The notes: generated by a model not told the origin, from the letters alone. 64,000 nt of DNA from Coriolopsis trogii (GCA_020543525.1 JAHYIO010000039.1:806001-870000); one strand, 5' to 3'; numbered from the stretch's first letter, positions 11,603 to 24,100 are shown. A program made the numbers and translations.

Positions 11603-12746
11603 ATGGCTCAGATTCACCCTCATTCACCCGCCGCCACCATCTCCTCCCTCTCGAGCGACGACAAGCAACATATTCTCACTTACCTACCACCCGATGTCAA
11701 GGTTCTCGCCATGGCGCCCGCTCGTATTTACCAATCACCTTTTGGCACGGCCCCGGACTCATGGACGTTCACCGGTCTGCGAGGCATGCTTGTATTTGGA
11801 CGGCAGCGCACAACCGTCTATCCGGACCGGCCCCTCGGTATAGGCGAGGGTACCAGCATCGAGCAGAACTACTGGTTCCGCATGATTGACGCGGACTCGG
11901 GCAAGGGCATCATCTGGTTCCACCCCATCCCCTCCGATATCGACTACCAAGCCGACAAGCCATTCTTTCACACATTCTCTGGCCGTGTACGTCTGCTTTG
12001 TACCATTCTCCGCTCATTTGTTCTGACGCATTCATCAGTCACGGATGTTCGGCTTCCGCTTCGAGGAAGACGAGGACGCCCAGAGGTTTCGCAAGCGCGT
12101 CACGAGCCGCATTCAAATCACCGGTATGTCCGTTTCATGCATCCTTCATCCTTCATCTCACTCATTGCTGTCCCTTCATTTATTCCTCCCCTGCCATCGC
12201 AATGTCGCTGCTTGACATGCACAGCACCCCACCTCCCCCGGTCCCGAATGGCAGCGAAGCCGCTCCCCGTTTCGCCGCCTGCTGCAGCGCCTACGGGCCT
12301 CCCGGTCTCCAACGCCAACGCTAGCATCAACGCGAACTCCGGGCGGAAGCTCTCCCCCTCGATGATCTCCAAGCCCTCCCCAGGGACGTTCGTGCACGTG
12401 TCCCATGTCGGACTCGACGCAGACGGCCGTATCGAATCCTCGGCGAACATCGAGCCGGGCTGGACGATGATCCTAGAGGAGCTACAGGGGTATGGGGTGT
12501 CGGACAAGATCGTCCAAAAGGATTTCAACTTCGTCGAGGGCTTTCTCGCTGGGGCGAAGGCGAGCCTTATGCAGGAGCTGCAAAAGACGAGTGTCGCCGC
12601 CGCAAACATCACCCGGACACCAACACGTGAGTACTTCCTATCTTCGTGCCTCCCGGCGAGTTTGAGATCTGGGTGCTAACTTGGGCGGGTGTCGGACAGC
12701 GAAACCGCGCCCAGCGCAACGCAAACGCGTACCTGCCTACTTCTGA
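11603..12746 (+). CDS. Short WH1 (EVH1) + CRIB protein, WASP-like without WH2/CA
   Basis: Four exons fit exactly: 11603-11986, 12039-12123, 12225-12626, 12700-12746, giving 305 residues. Residues ~20-155 form a WH1 domain related to WASP/Las17: WTFTGLRGMLVFGRQRT, then YWFRMIDADSGKGIIWFHP, then FFHTFSGR joined by splicing to SRMFGFRFEEDEDAQRF. A proline-rich linker follows. At ~215-235 comes a full CRIB motif (ISKPSPGTFVHVSHVG) and then a GBD-like segment (WTMILEELQGYGVSDKI). The protein ends in a basic tail (KPRPAQRKRVPAYF). CRIB motifs bind Cdc42/Rac-GTP; WH1 binds proline-rich partners such as verprolin/WIP. No WH2 or acidic Arp2/3-binding region is present, so it is unlikely to activate Arp2/3 itself. 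Probably an actin-cytoskeleton adaptor or competitor of full-length WASP (inference). Confidence 0.8.
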
Positions 12747-13248
12747 CTCCACTACGAAAGCATTAATGACCGCGTTCCTCCTACCCTCCAATTTCGACAT
12801 AATGTTCCCTGATGCTCGGACCCGTTCTCATCAGTCTAGGTTATTACTTATGCCCTTTGCATTCCTCCTTCCTGTCGTGCCATGCTGTCCATCCTCTGGC
12901 CTTGTCGCTCGCCGTTCTCTTCATATTTATCGCTTGCTTTTCCGATCAGTTCATCAGGTTCGCTGTCCACTCACTGTGCCAACACTGTACAATACTCGCA
13001 CGTCCTCATTCCTCCTTGCACCGCTCAGTCGCTTTGATCGCATCCCAACCTGTACTTGTACATCCGCCTCGCATTGTATCGGAAAATAATGATCTGACAT
13101 CCTCGCACGCACTGCAAAATACGAACAACGTGGGTTGCATATGACATACGCAAGGTCGACATTCAGAACAATAGAAGAACACAGCATAGAGCCCGACGTT
13201 TTCATCGCTGGGCCCGCGCGCATCACATCCAAGACCACAACATCCTCG
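12747..13248. other. Intergenic
   Basis: Shared 3' region of convergent genes. The first ~330 bases are pyrimidine-rich. No exon supported. Confidence 0.4.
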
Positions 13249-13576
13249 CTATGTGACTCGTCTCCTTTGTGGTCGGACGGTTTCGACGGGGCCGGTGAAG
13301 TGCACGAGCATGTTTGTTGGGTGCGGGGTGATCCACGCTCCGGCGTCCCGTTGCCACGCCTACACCAGCATGTATGAGCATTGCTCAAGCCTTCGCGTCC
13401 TCCGCCGTGTCCTCGGACGCGGTATACCCCAGGGATTTGTACACCCGGGCGGAACATGGTCCACCGGGGCGGTCATCCGAGGGGTGCTTGAACTCGCAAC
13501 CGCACAACTCCTCAGCGCTAGGCGACGACGCAGTGAGTGAGTATTGTGGCGCCGGCCGCATCGTTGAGCTGTACAT
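13249..13576 (-). CDS. Hypothetical small protein, probably two exons
   Basis: An ATG at 13576 opens a frame reading EELCGCEFKHPSDDRPGGPC. A GTGTAC donor (about 13443) and the acceptor GGTGTAG would join it to AWITPHPTNMLVHFTGPVET and VRPQRRRVT, ending at 13249. The result is about 80 residues with a Cys-rich first half and a basic end. The second exon has good protein character and a clean stop. The donor choice is uncertain, since a second GT lies about 17 nt further on but gives a different frame. No family recognised and no clue from neighbours. Confidence 0.3.
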
Positions 13577-14175
13577 TCCACCATCCTCCCTTCGTGTCCA
13601 AGCTTGCGTCAGAGGGAGGTGTGATTGATCATTCGGACTCTTTAGGTGCCTGCGTTTGCAGTCTTTCAGGGGTGGAGGGGCTCTTAGTCTAAAAGCTCGA
13701 TGCCGTCATCCGAAGCGTGTCCGAGGGGAGACCCCCAAACCTTCCACCCTGCGGGGAAGCACTCCCATGCAGGGCCCAGCGCCACTTGCAGGGCTCCGAG
13801 GGTCCTCAGTCTCAGCCTCCGAGTCAGCCTCTCAGGCTATCGTGCACTACCATGGGTCGAGGACGATGTCTCGAGAATAGCATAATGACTTTGCGAGTGC
13901 GAGTACATATGTCAGAGATCAGATGACATCTAGAGAAGGGAGTACTAACGGATTCTCGCGAGAGACATTCTCAACGAATGAGCCTCGAACCTCCCTTTCT
14001 GTGCGCCGCTTCTTCCGTGCCTCGCCTGTCGGTGCGACTGCCAGTCAATTTGAAAGCCACTACTACGCCGACTGGGGTTTGTCACCAGTGACCAGAGGAT
14101 GCAGGATAACTCGGAGTCGGGCGAATGACCAGAGCGGTGGCTTGAGTAGCGTATAGCCGACCGACATGATGCGAG
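13577..14175. other. Intergenic
   Basis: Contains the presumed promoter of the small minus-strand gene and the 3' end of the deaminase-like gene. Nothing else supported. Confidence 0.4.
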
Positions 14176-16240
14176 CTAGGAAGTCATATTTTGCTTGCCG
14201 CATTTCAAGGTGCGCAAGTCACGGAATATGAAGGTCTCATCTTCCAACTCCGAGGTCGCAAAGGATGGTCCACTTCCGTCGCTTATCCTGGTGACACTCT
14301 CCTTCGCAAGATCGAGGATGTCGTCCCTCCGCTTCTTGGCTAATCTCCCCAGGATCTCGTCCGGAATCCCGAACGAAGGAGAATCCCATGGAAAGACGTG
14401 CCCCTGGCTTCCAGACAGGTGGAGAGTCACTACCGCGCGCAAATGAGCAGAGCCACAATGAACAATACACAAAGATCGCATACCACGACCATCGCTGAGC
14501 ATGTACTCTCCAAGGAGGTTGCACAAGTAACAGCATTTCTTGCTTACACCTCCTCGAATATCTAGGATGCGACGTTCAAGAAGGCGTCGACCTGCAATGG
14601 TCGAAAGCATCGTCAGTCTGCTAAGCACTCCCAGCGGAGTTGTGACATGACATACCGCATTTGTACTCGCCGTGTCACGCGGGAGGTTATCAGGCTGCAC
14701 TTGCCCCATCCTGAACAGCGCCATTAACCCCGCTTTGGCATGGACCCGGAATGGTGGAATCTTGTCACTGCACGAGCTGTTGCAGCAGCCCACTCGACAG
14801 CACGTTCGAGTTCTCTATATTCGGGGAAGATGGAGGCTGGCTGTCAATTCCGCCTTCAAGGAGTCGACTATTGGGCGGGAGCCTTCCCTGACGTTGCTGA
14901 TTGCTTCTTGAGAATGGTCCGCGAGTTGGACGAGGCAAACCTCGGGTACCGTAGCGGTCCTTCTAGCCTTACGAGAAAGCTTCATAACTGCATGAACGGC
15001 TGCGTGCCATGCTACCAACGCCGTTAGGTACCTCAGCACGCGAGCTCCAGACGTCTCATCCTGCTCAGGGAGCATGTCTGGCGTAGGTTTACAGTCAGTC
15101 TATGCAGAAGGTGAGGTCCACGTACCGAACGCCTCGTTTGAATCGTCCTCAGAGGCTGCCTCATCGTCGCCCTCAGGCTCGTGTATGCTGTCACCTTGAT
15201 CCTCGCCTCGCCTTTCAGATACTGCTTAGCGAGAATATCCGTGACATAATCGACACTGTGGTCGTTCACGAGATTAGATGCGCTCCAGCGACGTACCAAG
15301 ATCCTCGTGTGACACCACATGAGCTGCTACACCATCCCCGGCGTCGGGGAGGTCGGCATGATCCCCATCGTCAAATCTCACGGGGAGATGAAAGCAAGTG
15401 GGATCCAGGTACGAACGGGGCGTTTACGGCTCTGCATCGAAAAGGAGGCTAAGGATAAACATGCACTATCATTGCGTACATACGCACCGTCCAATGCCAT
15501 CGCAAGAGATTCCGCGCCGTTGTCGGAGCTCCATTGGGATCTTGATTGTAGGCGAGGTGAGGGCCTCGTTCGCCATTGGCTGCCAGTCCGCCATGATCTT
15601 CCAAGGCGGTTTGGTCTACAACTTGGTACCGATTCGGAAACGAAGAACTATTCGTTTTCGACACTGGACGACGGCCCAGGAGATGAAGGGGCTGTAGTAC
15701 TATTCACCGCAACCGGTGGTTCCTCAGCCGCCGCGATTGGACATTGCTGGTTCGCTGCAACCGGTGGTTGTGATAGGAGGCGCAGGATGCCAGCAACGTC
15801 GCATACATGCTGGTAAAAAGAGGGTCCTGTGTGTTTCCCCAAGCTAACGGTGCAATGAGGTAATCTGTGTGTTCTCGCAGTACGTTCAATAGGTTGACGT
15901 GACTCACGTTGACGGCTCAACGAGGTTCTGTAGCGACATCATGGCACTCGGCACTACATTGTCGACATTGTATGAATGAGTTTGGGCGTTGCTGGCAGAG
16001 TTGGAGGAGACAAAGACGGATGCAATAAGTTTGTCTGCCAACATCTGACCAGTGACAGCGAGGACGAGCGAACTAGGCGTGCCAGCATTGAGCAAGGTGG
16101 CGATGTGGTTGAAAATGGATAACTCGCGGTCTTGACAGGGGCTGTTGGGGGAAACCGGTTTCGGAGAGACGTCACGGAGGGAGGACTTATGAGAGAAGGC
16201 GGATAGCTCTGTCACGTTCCATGGCGGAGGAGAGAGAGTA
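14176..16240 (-). CDS. OTT_1508-type deaminase-like protein, catalytic Glu replaced by Lys
   Basis: Multi-exon gene assembled by eye. The N-terminal exon (about 16240-15908) reads HIATLLNAGTPSSLVLAVTG; a clean intron (15907-15864) leads to LPHCTVSLGKHTGPSFYQHV. Later exons read DILAKQYLKGEARIK and ARVLRYLTALVAWHAAVHAV. The deaminase core is in the last exons: VHAKAGLMALF (codons near 14740), GGVSKKCCYLC (near 14530) and GSQGHVFPWDSPSFGIPDEI (near 14400). This order, an HxE helix then a CxxC and a G-S-x-G-x-x-F/Y-P-W ending, is that of the fungal OTT_1508-like branch of the cytidine deaminase fold, greatly expanded in mushrooms. Here the HAE position reads HAK (AAA at 14734-14736), so zinc-water activation should fail. 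No in-frame ATG is visible upstream. Either a decaying copy or a non-catalytic derivative. Confidence 0.55.
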
Positions 16241-16883
16241 TGAGAAGTATGACTCTATCACTACGTTCCTGTTAGGGCTGCTCGCGAATTTTGTTGTTCG
16301 CGATCGTGCGGCCCGCCGTGCCGGTGATGTCGGTATGGGCCCTTGCCCGAAACGGCCGTAGTAAAAGTATTACACTGGCCTGCGGACTAACAAATGAACT
16401 ACAAACAGGGGAAAATCAGTTCTACACCTAGTATCTGGATGACTTCTACGCGGGAGAACAATGGGCTAGACTAATTATCGGCTATTTACTATAGTAAATC
16501 TATGGGCAATCGGAGGGCTTTCAGGCTGTACAGTGCGGGTGTGTTAAAGAGACACGAGGCACCACCAAGTCCGAGTCAGAACAGAGCACCCCGATGAGAA
16601 TCAGCTTAGAACCGGCTCAGATCCCTGCCAAAGATCCAATTGAGGAACCTGTGTCAGAAACACGTCTCCGTTAGCACCATCACGTCTACTTGCGTTCAGA
16701 CCACCACGCTCAAGTCATCCCAACCACACACAGACATAGAACCAGACACTGGCACGGAGAGTCTGGCTCCGAGGACAGCCACAACGTCTACACAACGCAG
16801 CGGCGGGGTCTATCACGCGCCCTCTGGCTCTCACTTCATGCCACAGCACCCCTCCACGAAGAGAAAGAGAAGCAGCGAGCCAC
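16241..16883. other. Intergenic
   Basis: Region between the deaminase-like gene and the 3' end of the NADH dehydrogenase gene; somewhat AT-richer around 16370-16500. No exon or ATG supporting a start of the upstream gene was found. Confidence 0.4.
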
Positions 16884-19800
16884 TCACCAGTACATCGGCA
16901 CCAAAATCTTGTTCCTCACGCTCAGCGTCTTCGTGAAATACGCCGAGCGCCAGAGCAGCCACGCCAGCCTGCCCGTCTCCTTCCCCTTCGGGCCCCGCGC
17001 CGCGTGCGTGCGGTCAAAGATCGCGTTCCAGTCGCCCACGTACGCCAAACTGCCCGCGTTCTGGAACTTGAACGGCGCCGCGTTGCTCTCGTCCGAGTCG
17101 CCGCTCCAGACGAGCCTGTTCAGCTTCTTGGTCACGTACTTTGCCTGCTGGTTCGCCACTTGCGCCGTCGCGGGCAGCGGCTCCTGCTCGATCGTCGCAG
17201 AGTCCCCGATCGCGTACACGTCTGGGTCGGGCGCGTTCGTGGACCGCATGATCACGTTCATGTGGTCGTTCGTGATGAGGCTCCTGTGTGGGTGGGCGCG
17301 CAGTCAGCACTCAATACATGCGGATATCCAGCCAGTGCGCAGCCAGTGCAGCGTCGCGGCTTCGGGATCGGAAATCCGGGGCCGGGCCCGAAGCCGGGTA
17401 TGTGAAGGGAACACGAGGAGGGTGCGTGTGTGGTGGCATACGCGAGGCGATGCGCGGAGTGGGATAGAGTGTAGACGGGCGGGGCGACGGAGGTAGTGTG
17501 GAGAAAGCGAGCGGGGCGGGGGTGGAACTCACCGCTTCGTCCGCTCGTCCTTCTTTGCTTCCGTGATGGACTGTATGAGCGGGTTGGGCGCAAGCCCCGT
17601 GCTCCACACCAGCATCCCAAAGTTCACTGCATGGAAGAGGTACACGACGCGATCAGCTGAGAACATTGTGATGCAAGAGGTGGGAGAGAGGCGATCGAGG
17701 CAGTGCCAACATACCTTCCCCCTCCTCAGTGACGAACATACGACCCTAAACATGAGGATGGAGACAGGTCAGCGTCCGTCCTGAGCATACTCTGAGACGT
17801 CGTAAAACCCGCTCCACTGCAATCTCGATGTACGCCAACATCGGGTCCGGTATCTCAAACTAACCAAGAGGCCGCGAAGATGACATTCCGACCGCTGTGC
17901 GTCACCAAAGTCACCGGATACCGTGACGTCCGGGTCCGAGCGCACAGGACATCATACTGTGCCGACGCCTAAATGGTGGAGAGTGCCAATGAGAGTGAGG
18001 TACCCGCCTCTCGTCGTCCCATTCAATGCTCCGCCGAGGTAGAGCGCGTCTCTCATGCTATGCAGAAGAGAAAGATGCGACGACACTCACCGCTTCGACC
18101 CGCTCGACGTGATGTTGCGTCATGAGCCGGATCCCCTCTCTCTGGAACTTCTTGACGGCGTAACTGCCGCGGGCCATTGATGCATAAGCACACTGACCAC
18201 ACAAAGCATACAAGACACTCACTCTTGCAAGCCAGCATCGAACCCGCCCAGAATGGACGGCGCCACATCGTACAGGTTGATCCTGGCCATCGCTGCCAGC
18301 GACGGGTAGTGCCGGGCCATATCCGTATGGAGGAGATCGTGCAGCTCAGCGGCAAACTCCACACCGGTGGGCCCTCCACCGACGATGCAGAAGTTCAAGA
18401 GCTTGCGCCTGTCCGCGTCCGTGATTGTGGGCTGGTTCGCCTGCTCGAAACCTGCGTATATGCGCGTCTCGACCTCATCGTCTCGCGAAATACGCCACGT
18501 GAAGCGAAGGACGTACATTCCAGTACGCGTCCTCGGATTCGTCGCGCGTCCCTGATCTCCTTGAGGAAATGAGCGTGCTCTTTGACGCCGGGGATGTTGA
18601 AGGCTACAAACAATAACGGCATCAAGCCATACCGCTCATGCGCATCTGGTAAGCAGCCCTACTTTGGTTGTACGCGCCGACCGCGATCACGAGCTTGTCA
18701 TACGTCAACTCGAACTTGTCAGAGTCACCCGAGACGGGGGTGGCCGTCCCCTGTAGGTCTGAACTTTCCGAGGCGGGCCCCGACTTTGGGAACTTCACCG
18801 GGTTCGTCGCAGGGGTCTGCGGACGTAAGAAACGAGTGAGCAGGAGATTACGCGGAGAAGCGGCCATTGCGAGACTCACGCATAGGAGCTTCTTGTGCCG
18901 GAAGTCTTCGACAGTCGGTCAGCCTCACGAACCCACAGGGACACTCGGAACCCACCTATGGAATCGCACCATGCGGTGTACGTTCTCTGTGAAAGTCGCA
19001 TTGAGCTCGTTCGAGAACGCGGAAGAGGAACGGGAGGAAAGTGCGTACCACTTCCGGAGCGTATCTTCTGACGGGCTCGATGGCGGCACGGAATTCGAGG
19101 GTGCCCACGGAGCAGCTCGCCAGAAGGGGCGTGAAGTTGAAGTAGTTGTTGGGGGAGACGATGATTACGTCTAGGTGCGCATCGAATTGTCAGTACACGT
19201 GATACGCGGGGGGGAAGCCCAAGGAATGGTGAGTCTGTAGGAAGCGGTGCTCGAGGCCATTACGAAAGTACCCCGTTTCCCGCACGAACAAAGTTATCGC
19301 GTTAATTCGTGGTACAGAGTACCAACGGTAAGCACTTGGAGATGGCCTCCCTTGCCGGTTATCTCGTGCGCCGACGTGCGAGCCACAGACCCGCGCTCGT
19401 GTGTTTGAGGCGGTGCGGTGCGGGGATTGAGATCGCACGTTTGGGATCGGCTGCTCTACAACAATGAGCAAGACAAAGAGCAGAGTGCCAACGGAGGTCG
19501 ATTGGGACAAATTTCTTTGACATGCGTGATCGGTGTCATCGTTTGACGGCGTCCGAGTACCAGCCTCAGCACCCCGGAACGTTCTCTGAGCGGGCATCCG
19601 ATGGTAGTGTCCTCGGACATACTGTCTGAACATTTCCCCGTCTCTCGAGCGACCCCAGACGATCTCCTGCCAGGCTCGTGATCAAGACATGAATCAGCTT
19701 TAGCGGACATGTGCTGCAGCATTGTGACCGTAGGCTATGCGAAGCATCCTCGTTCCAACTGAGCGCACGCAAGTGCTCGACGTGTGTAGAGAATCAGCTG

Positions 19801-20318
19801 GCGGCGATTGAAGGGTTCCGCCGCACGTACTGAGTCATGCATATCGGTCGTAAGCCACAAACTCCCGAATAAGCGCATATGCGAACACATTCTCTGCGCC
19901 ATTAAGAGTACGTGCGATCGGTGTCGCCGGGCAGAGCGAGCTCAGGCGCATCGCATTTCGAAGCTCGGCTGTGAGTTGGAAGTGCAGTTATGATATCGAA
20001 GCCGCAGTTAGGACTCGCAGGCCCTCAGCCGTGGCTTCGGGGTCCCAGGGATATGGGACTTCGAAGTCAGGCACGGGCTTCTCTCGCGAAAGCAAATGAA
20101 TATGTACTATGAGCGCCCATGGACTTACTCCATCGTTTCTTGTCTATGGCCCGTAGAACTTCGTATCCTCCCCATCCCGAGCCCAGGATGACGAGACGTT
20201 GCTTTCCTATCGAGGGAGAAGAGAAGAAGGTGCGCGCGCCGCGGTGTGTGATCGACGGCGAGCTTTGCGGAAGTCTGGTGAGGCTGCCGCGGTGAAGCTT
20301 GACGGCAAGAGAGGCCAT
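16884..20318 (-). CDS. Type II (alternative) NADH dehydrogenase, mitochondrial
   Basis: Rotenone-insensitive NADH:ubiquinone oxidoreductase of the NDE/NDI family on the inner mitochondrial membrane. Exon 1 (20318-20129) starts [13 protein letters not shown], an Arg/Ser-rich presequence, and ends with the FAD-binding [18 protein letters not shown]. After a 958-nt intron, exon 2 starts at 19170 and reads [20 protein letters not shown]. Further on come [33 protein letters not shown] and the second dinucleotide fold [49 protein letters not shown] and [18 protein letters not shown] form the C-terminal FAD and quinone region. It ends [13 protein letters not shown] at 16884. No EF-hand insertion was seen, so calcium regulation as in some external NDEs is not indicated. 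Internal versus external facing cannot be decided. Confidence 0.9.
19171..20128 (-). other. 958-nt first intron of the NADH dehydrogenase gene
   Basis: Donor GTAAGT at 20128 follows codons for DKKRW plus one base; acceptor CCTAG ends at 19171; splicing restores [13 protein letters not shown]. All other introns here are about 50-100 nt. The interior has no conserved coding exon, no clear terminal inverted repeats and no obvious target duplication. Confidence 0.65.
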
Positions 20319-21186
20319 GGGAGAGGCCTTGCGGAAAAGAGAGGACTAGAACAAATCGGGACGAGACGTATTGGGAGGTTTGGCCGGATATAAGTGAGAG
20401 CTGGAGGACCGGAAGAGGTCGGGGAATCGAGCGGCAGGAATAGGACGTCATGACGAATCGTACCGTGCGGTCATCCTGACGCTGGCTTGGAGCGCGTCGG
20501 AAGTCGTGCGAGTCCCCCGCCTGAAACTGGTCCCAGCGTCGTCCATTATTCTTATTCAGGTCGTCGCTTGCTTCCCTGAGCGAAGGCAGAGGAGACAAAG
20601 GCGTATGTCGTGATGGGCAGATGATGCCAGGAAACGGGCGCCTGTATCCGGAGAGATACGGACCGCAGCCCGAGGAGGCGGAAGCGCTCGCTAGGCGGGG
20701 AGATCTCGATCTGCCTGCACTCGAAGAACGACTCGGGAGACAGCCAAGACCGATTCTTGTGCTTGAAACCGTCCGTCCGCTGTATTGGTAGTACGGGTGT
20801 GCTTGGCTCGCCGTCGTTGCAGGGCTGGTGGTTATCCTCCCCCAGAGCTAACCACATAAGTCTCGTTTCCTCCCCAACGCGGCCAAAGCGTCTCATGCCC
20901 CACCCCATGACTCGCCTCTCATGTCCCTCTGACATTCCCCGAACAGCACTTGACCTTTTCCCATCATTCCATCCACAACACACCGGCGCCGCTCACCCAG
21001 TTTCACCTGCCCCGCTCCCGTTATCCGAGAATGCCAGCGGGCATAAATAGGTGACCACGTCCACGACCATGGCTTCTCGGTTTCCGGGTGAGAACGAGGG
21101 GCACCAATCACCTTAAAACAACCCGCCGCTACCCGTCGACCTCCCCTCAACCCGCCCGACGATCCCCACTTTCTCTCCTGCTCTAC
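20319..21186. other. Divergent promoter region
   Basis: 868 bp between the minus-strand NADH dehydrogenase and the plus-strand permease, so it must hold both promoters. A long minus-strand open frame (20552-20983) has no motif and is probably chance. Pyrimidine-rich leader just before 21187. Confidence 0.45.
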
Positions 21187-24100
21187 ATGGCTCACGAAGT
21201 ACCACCATCGCCCTCCGGGTCTCTACGCATCGACGAGGGCAAGGTCGAAGAAGGCCCAGCTCTGCGCGACTCGGCTCTCACCGACGGGACCTACCATCAA
21301 TCGCAAGTGGTCGGGAAGCCTGTCCGCAAACACTTCTTCTCCCCTCCTGACGCCACTCTCGCTGACGCCGTCAATCGTGATGCGGACAACGTCGAGTTCA
21401 CGGACGCGGAAGAGGTAAAGTCTTCCTCCCGACGTCCCCTCTACTGCGATGCTGATGCCGCCCGCCGTTTTGCAGAAAGCCGTGCGGCGCAAGATTGACC
21501 TGCGAGTCTTGTCTCTCGTCGTGGCGAGTTACATCTGTACGTCGTCCCCATCCCTATCACACGGCCCACATTTCCTCCGCTTTGGGGAGATCACGGTCCG
21601 GCTCGGTTGGGACTATCATGATCAGCATGAGGCACACCACGGGTCCCGTACAAGTGAGGGTTATTTTCAGAGCTGCCCGTACACGCACCCATACCCGTGT
21701 GCCTATGAGCCAAGGGGGCGGGGCTTGATTCGGGTCGACTGAGATACAAGCCGGGCATACAGGCACGGCGCTTCTCTGCGCACAGAATGCCCAACATGAA
21801 TCTCACATGTCACGCCGTATATGATGCGCTCCCACGCATGCTGTGTTCGGCTACAAGGTCCGCCAGGTGCGGACGCCGCAGTGGTGCACCCCGATTTTCA
21901 ATGATTCACCTCGGACTTGCGGACTTCCAGATCCCGCGATGGGCTGGACGCTGTGTCTTTCGGCTCCCGCGCTTCTCCCACCCTCACACCATCATACTTC
22001 TTTGCCTCGAGAAGCAGGGAGCTTATTGCTGGACGCGTTGTCCCGGCTACAGAGCTGTGGACCGCTTATGTCCTCCTGCCACGGAGCCTTATTCCCACTG
22101 GCAGGCTGACCGTGTCCACGGATACGGGTTTTGTGCGGGTTGAATTACCCTGCGCTCGGACTCCCACCCGCCGCGCGCTGTGAATCACTATACTGTTGAT
22201 CCGCTGCAGCCGTGAGCTCTTCATGAGGCATGTGATATTCAGCTGGTGTTCACTCGTTCTGATTGGTGTGTCTGGTCGAAGGATGGTACTGACATTTTGT
22301 CCTTCCCTGTAGTCAACCAGTTTGGTATGTGTCATGACCGCTTGTCGGATGGGCCTATGTTTGACATTGACGGTGCCGTCTAGATCGCACCAATATGTGA
22401 GTCTCGTGTTCTCAAGTAGAGATGTACGTGGCGCTGACCCCCCTGGCAGAGGAAACGCACATGTCATCAAGGCATTCAACGATAACTTCGGTATCACGAA
22501 CAACAACAAATGGACTTTGGCCCTGAGTATCTTCTACGTCGGTTACTGCCTTCTCGAGATGCCCGCAAATGGTTCGTGCCTCTCCACGCACCTCTTACAC
22601 TCGCTCATCGTTCGGCCCTCCACGCAGTCTTGCAGCGACACATTGGAGCAAATCGCTTGTGAGTCCACTAGGGGACTTCAAAGCTCTATATAGCATAGGA
22701 CTGAAGCGCGTGCGGATCGACAGCTTCTTCCTCTCGCTGCTGTTCTGGGGTCTCTCCTCTCTCTCCTTTGTGTACGCCAAGGGCTACGGCGCGCTCCTTG
22801 TGTTGCGGTGAGTTAGGGCGAGTCATCTCTCGCGACATGCCCGCTGATTTGAGAGCAGCGTCCTCCTCGGCATCGGCGAAGCTGGCTACTATGCCGGAAT
22901 GATCTACTACCTCTCATTCTGGTACAAGAGGTTCGTTGCTGAGCATTCTCCCCGTTTCGCTGCCACTGACTGGTCTGATCAGATCCGAGCTTGCCCTACG
23001 CATAAGGTTCGTCATATGCGCTCGATTTGTTTTGATTCTTAAAGTGCTGACGGTGTTGCAGTCTGTGCATGACAGGAACGCTCCCGGGTGCCATTGGGGT
23101 GAGCACATTCATTGATTGGCATTGTTACGCTTGGACTCATGCCATCACAGGGTCTCCTGGCGTTCGGCCTCACACGCATCAAGACGTCGACACTTGTAGA
23201 GTGCGCTCGTCCATCTCGTCTCTCTCTAACAGCCCGATATCTGACCTTGCTGCACGATCTCAGATGGCAGTTCCTCTTCCTCGTGAGTGGAAGACCCCCC
23301 TGGCGTTCGAACGCTACGATACTGACCACCTCGCACTGCATCAGGTCGAGGCGATCCCGACTGTGATCATGGCGTTCATGATCCTCCTCTTCCTGCCGTC
23401 CTTCCCCTTCTCCAACTCGTTCCTCACCACGCGTGAGAAGGCTATCGCGCAGGCGCGCGTGAACCGCGACCACCGTCCGCAGTCCCATGGCGGCATGACC
23501 GGCTGGCAGGGCTTCAAGGCGATCGTGAACGACCCCCACGCATGGGCTCTTATGACCGTCTATGCGAGCTGTGCGTGCTTTTCCGTTCTACTGTGTCTGA
23601 GCATCCGTACGGTCGCTGACTGCCCGCTCTGACACAGTCAACGTCGGCGTCGCGACGATCTCCTACTTCCTGCCCACGGTGAGTATCTCGGACACGTGCT
23701 GCCTACCTACATCTATGCCGAAATGCTGACGCGAGCGCGCGCGCCACTGCAGCTCATCAACGGCCTCGGCTTCTCCCCGCTCGCCTCCCAGGGCCTGACC
23801 GTGGCGCCGTACGCCGTCGGCTGGTTCATGGTCTTCTTCCAGGCCTGGCACTCGGACCGCACGCACGACCGCGGGTACCACATCATGCTCTCCACCGCGG
23901 TCTCGTGCGTGGGCTACATCATCCTCGCCGCGCTCGCGACGCGCGGGAACGGCGGGAACTTCATCGGCGCGCGCTACTTTGCGCTCTTCCTCGTCGTGGG
24001 CGGGAACTACAGCCTGTTCCCGCTCGTGATGAGCTGGGCCGCGAACGTGTTCTCGCCGACGTCGAAGCGCGGGGTCGGGACGGCGTTCATCGTGTCGATC

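Noticed and set aside
12954..13457. 167-codon minus-strand open frame
   Set aside because: Shadow of the proposed 13249-13576 gene and its intron; composition Arg/Ser/Cys-rich, no motif.
17004..17405. Arg/Val-rich plus-strand frame of 133 codons
   Set aside because: Antisense shadow of the NADH dehydrogenase C-terminal exon, explained by high third-position GC.
20552..20983. 143-codon minus-strand open frame in the divergent promoter region
   Set aside because: No domain-like pattern and no splice context, and it occupies the only space for two promoters.
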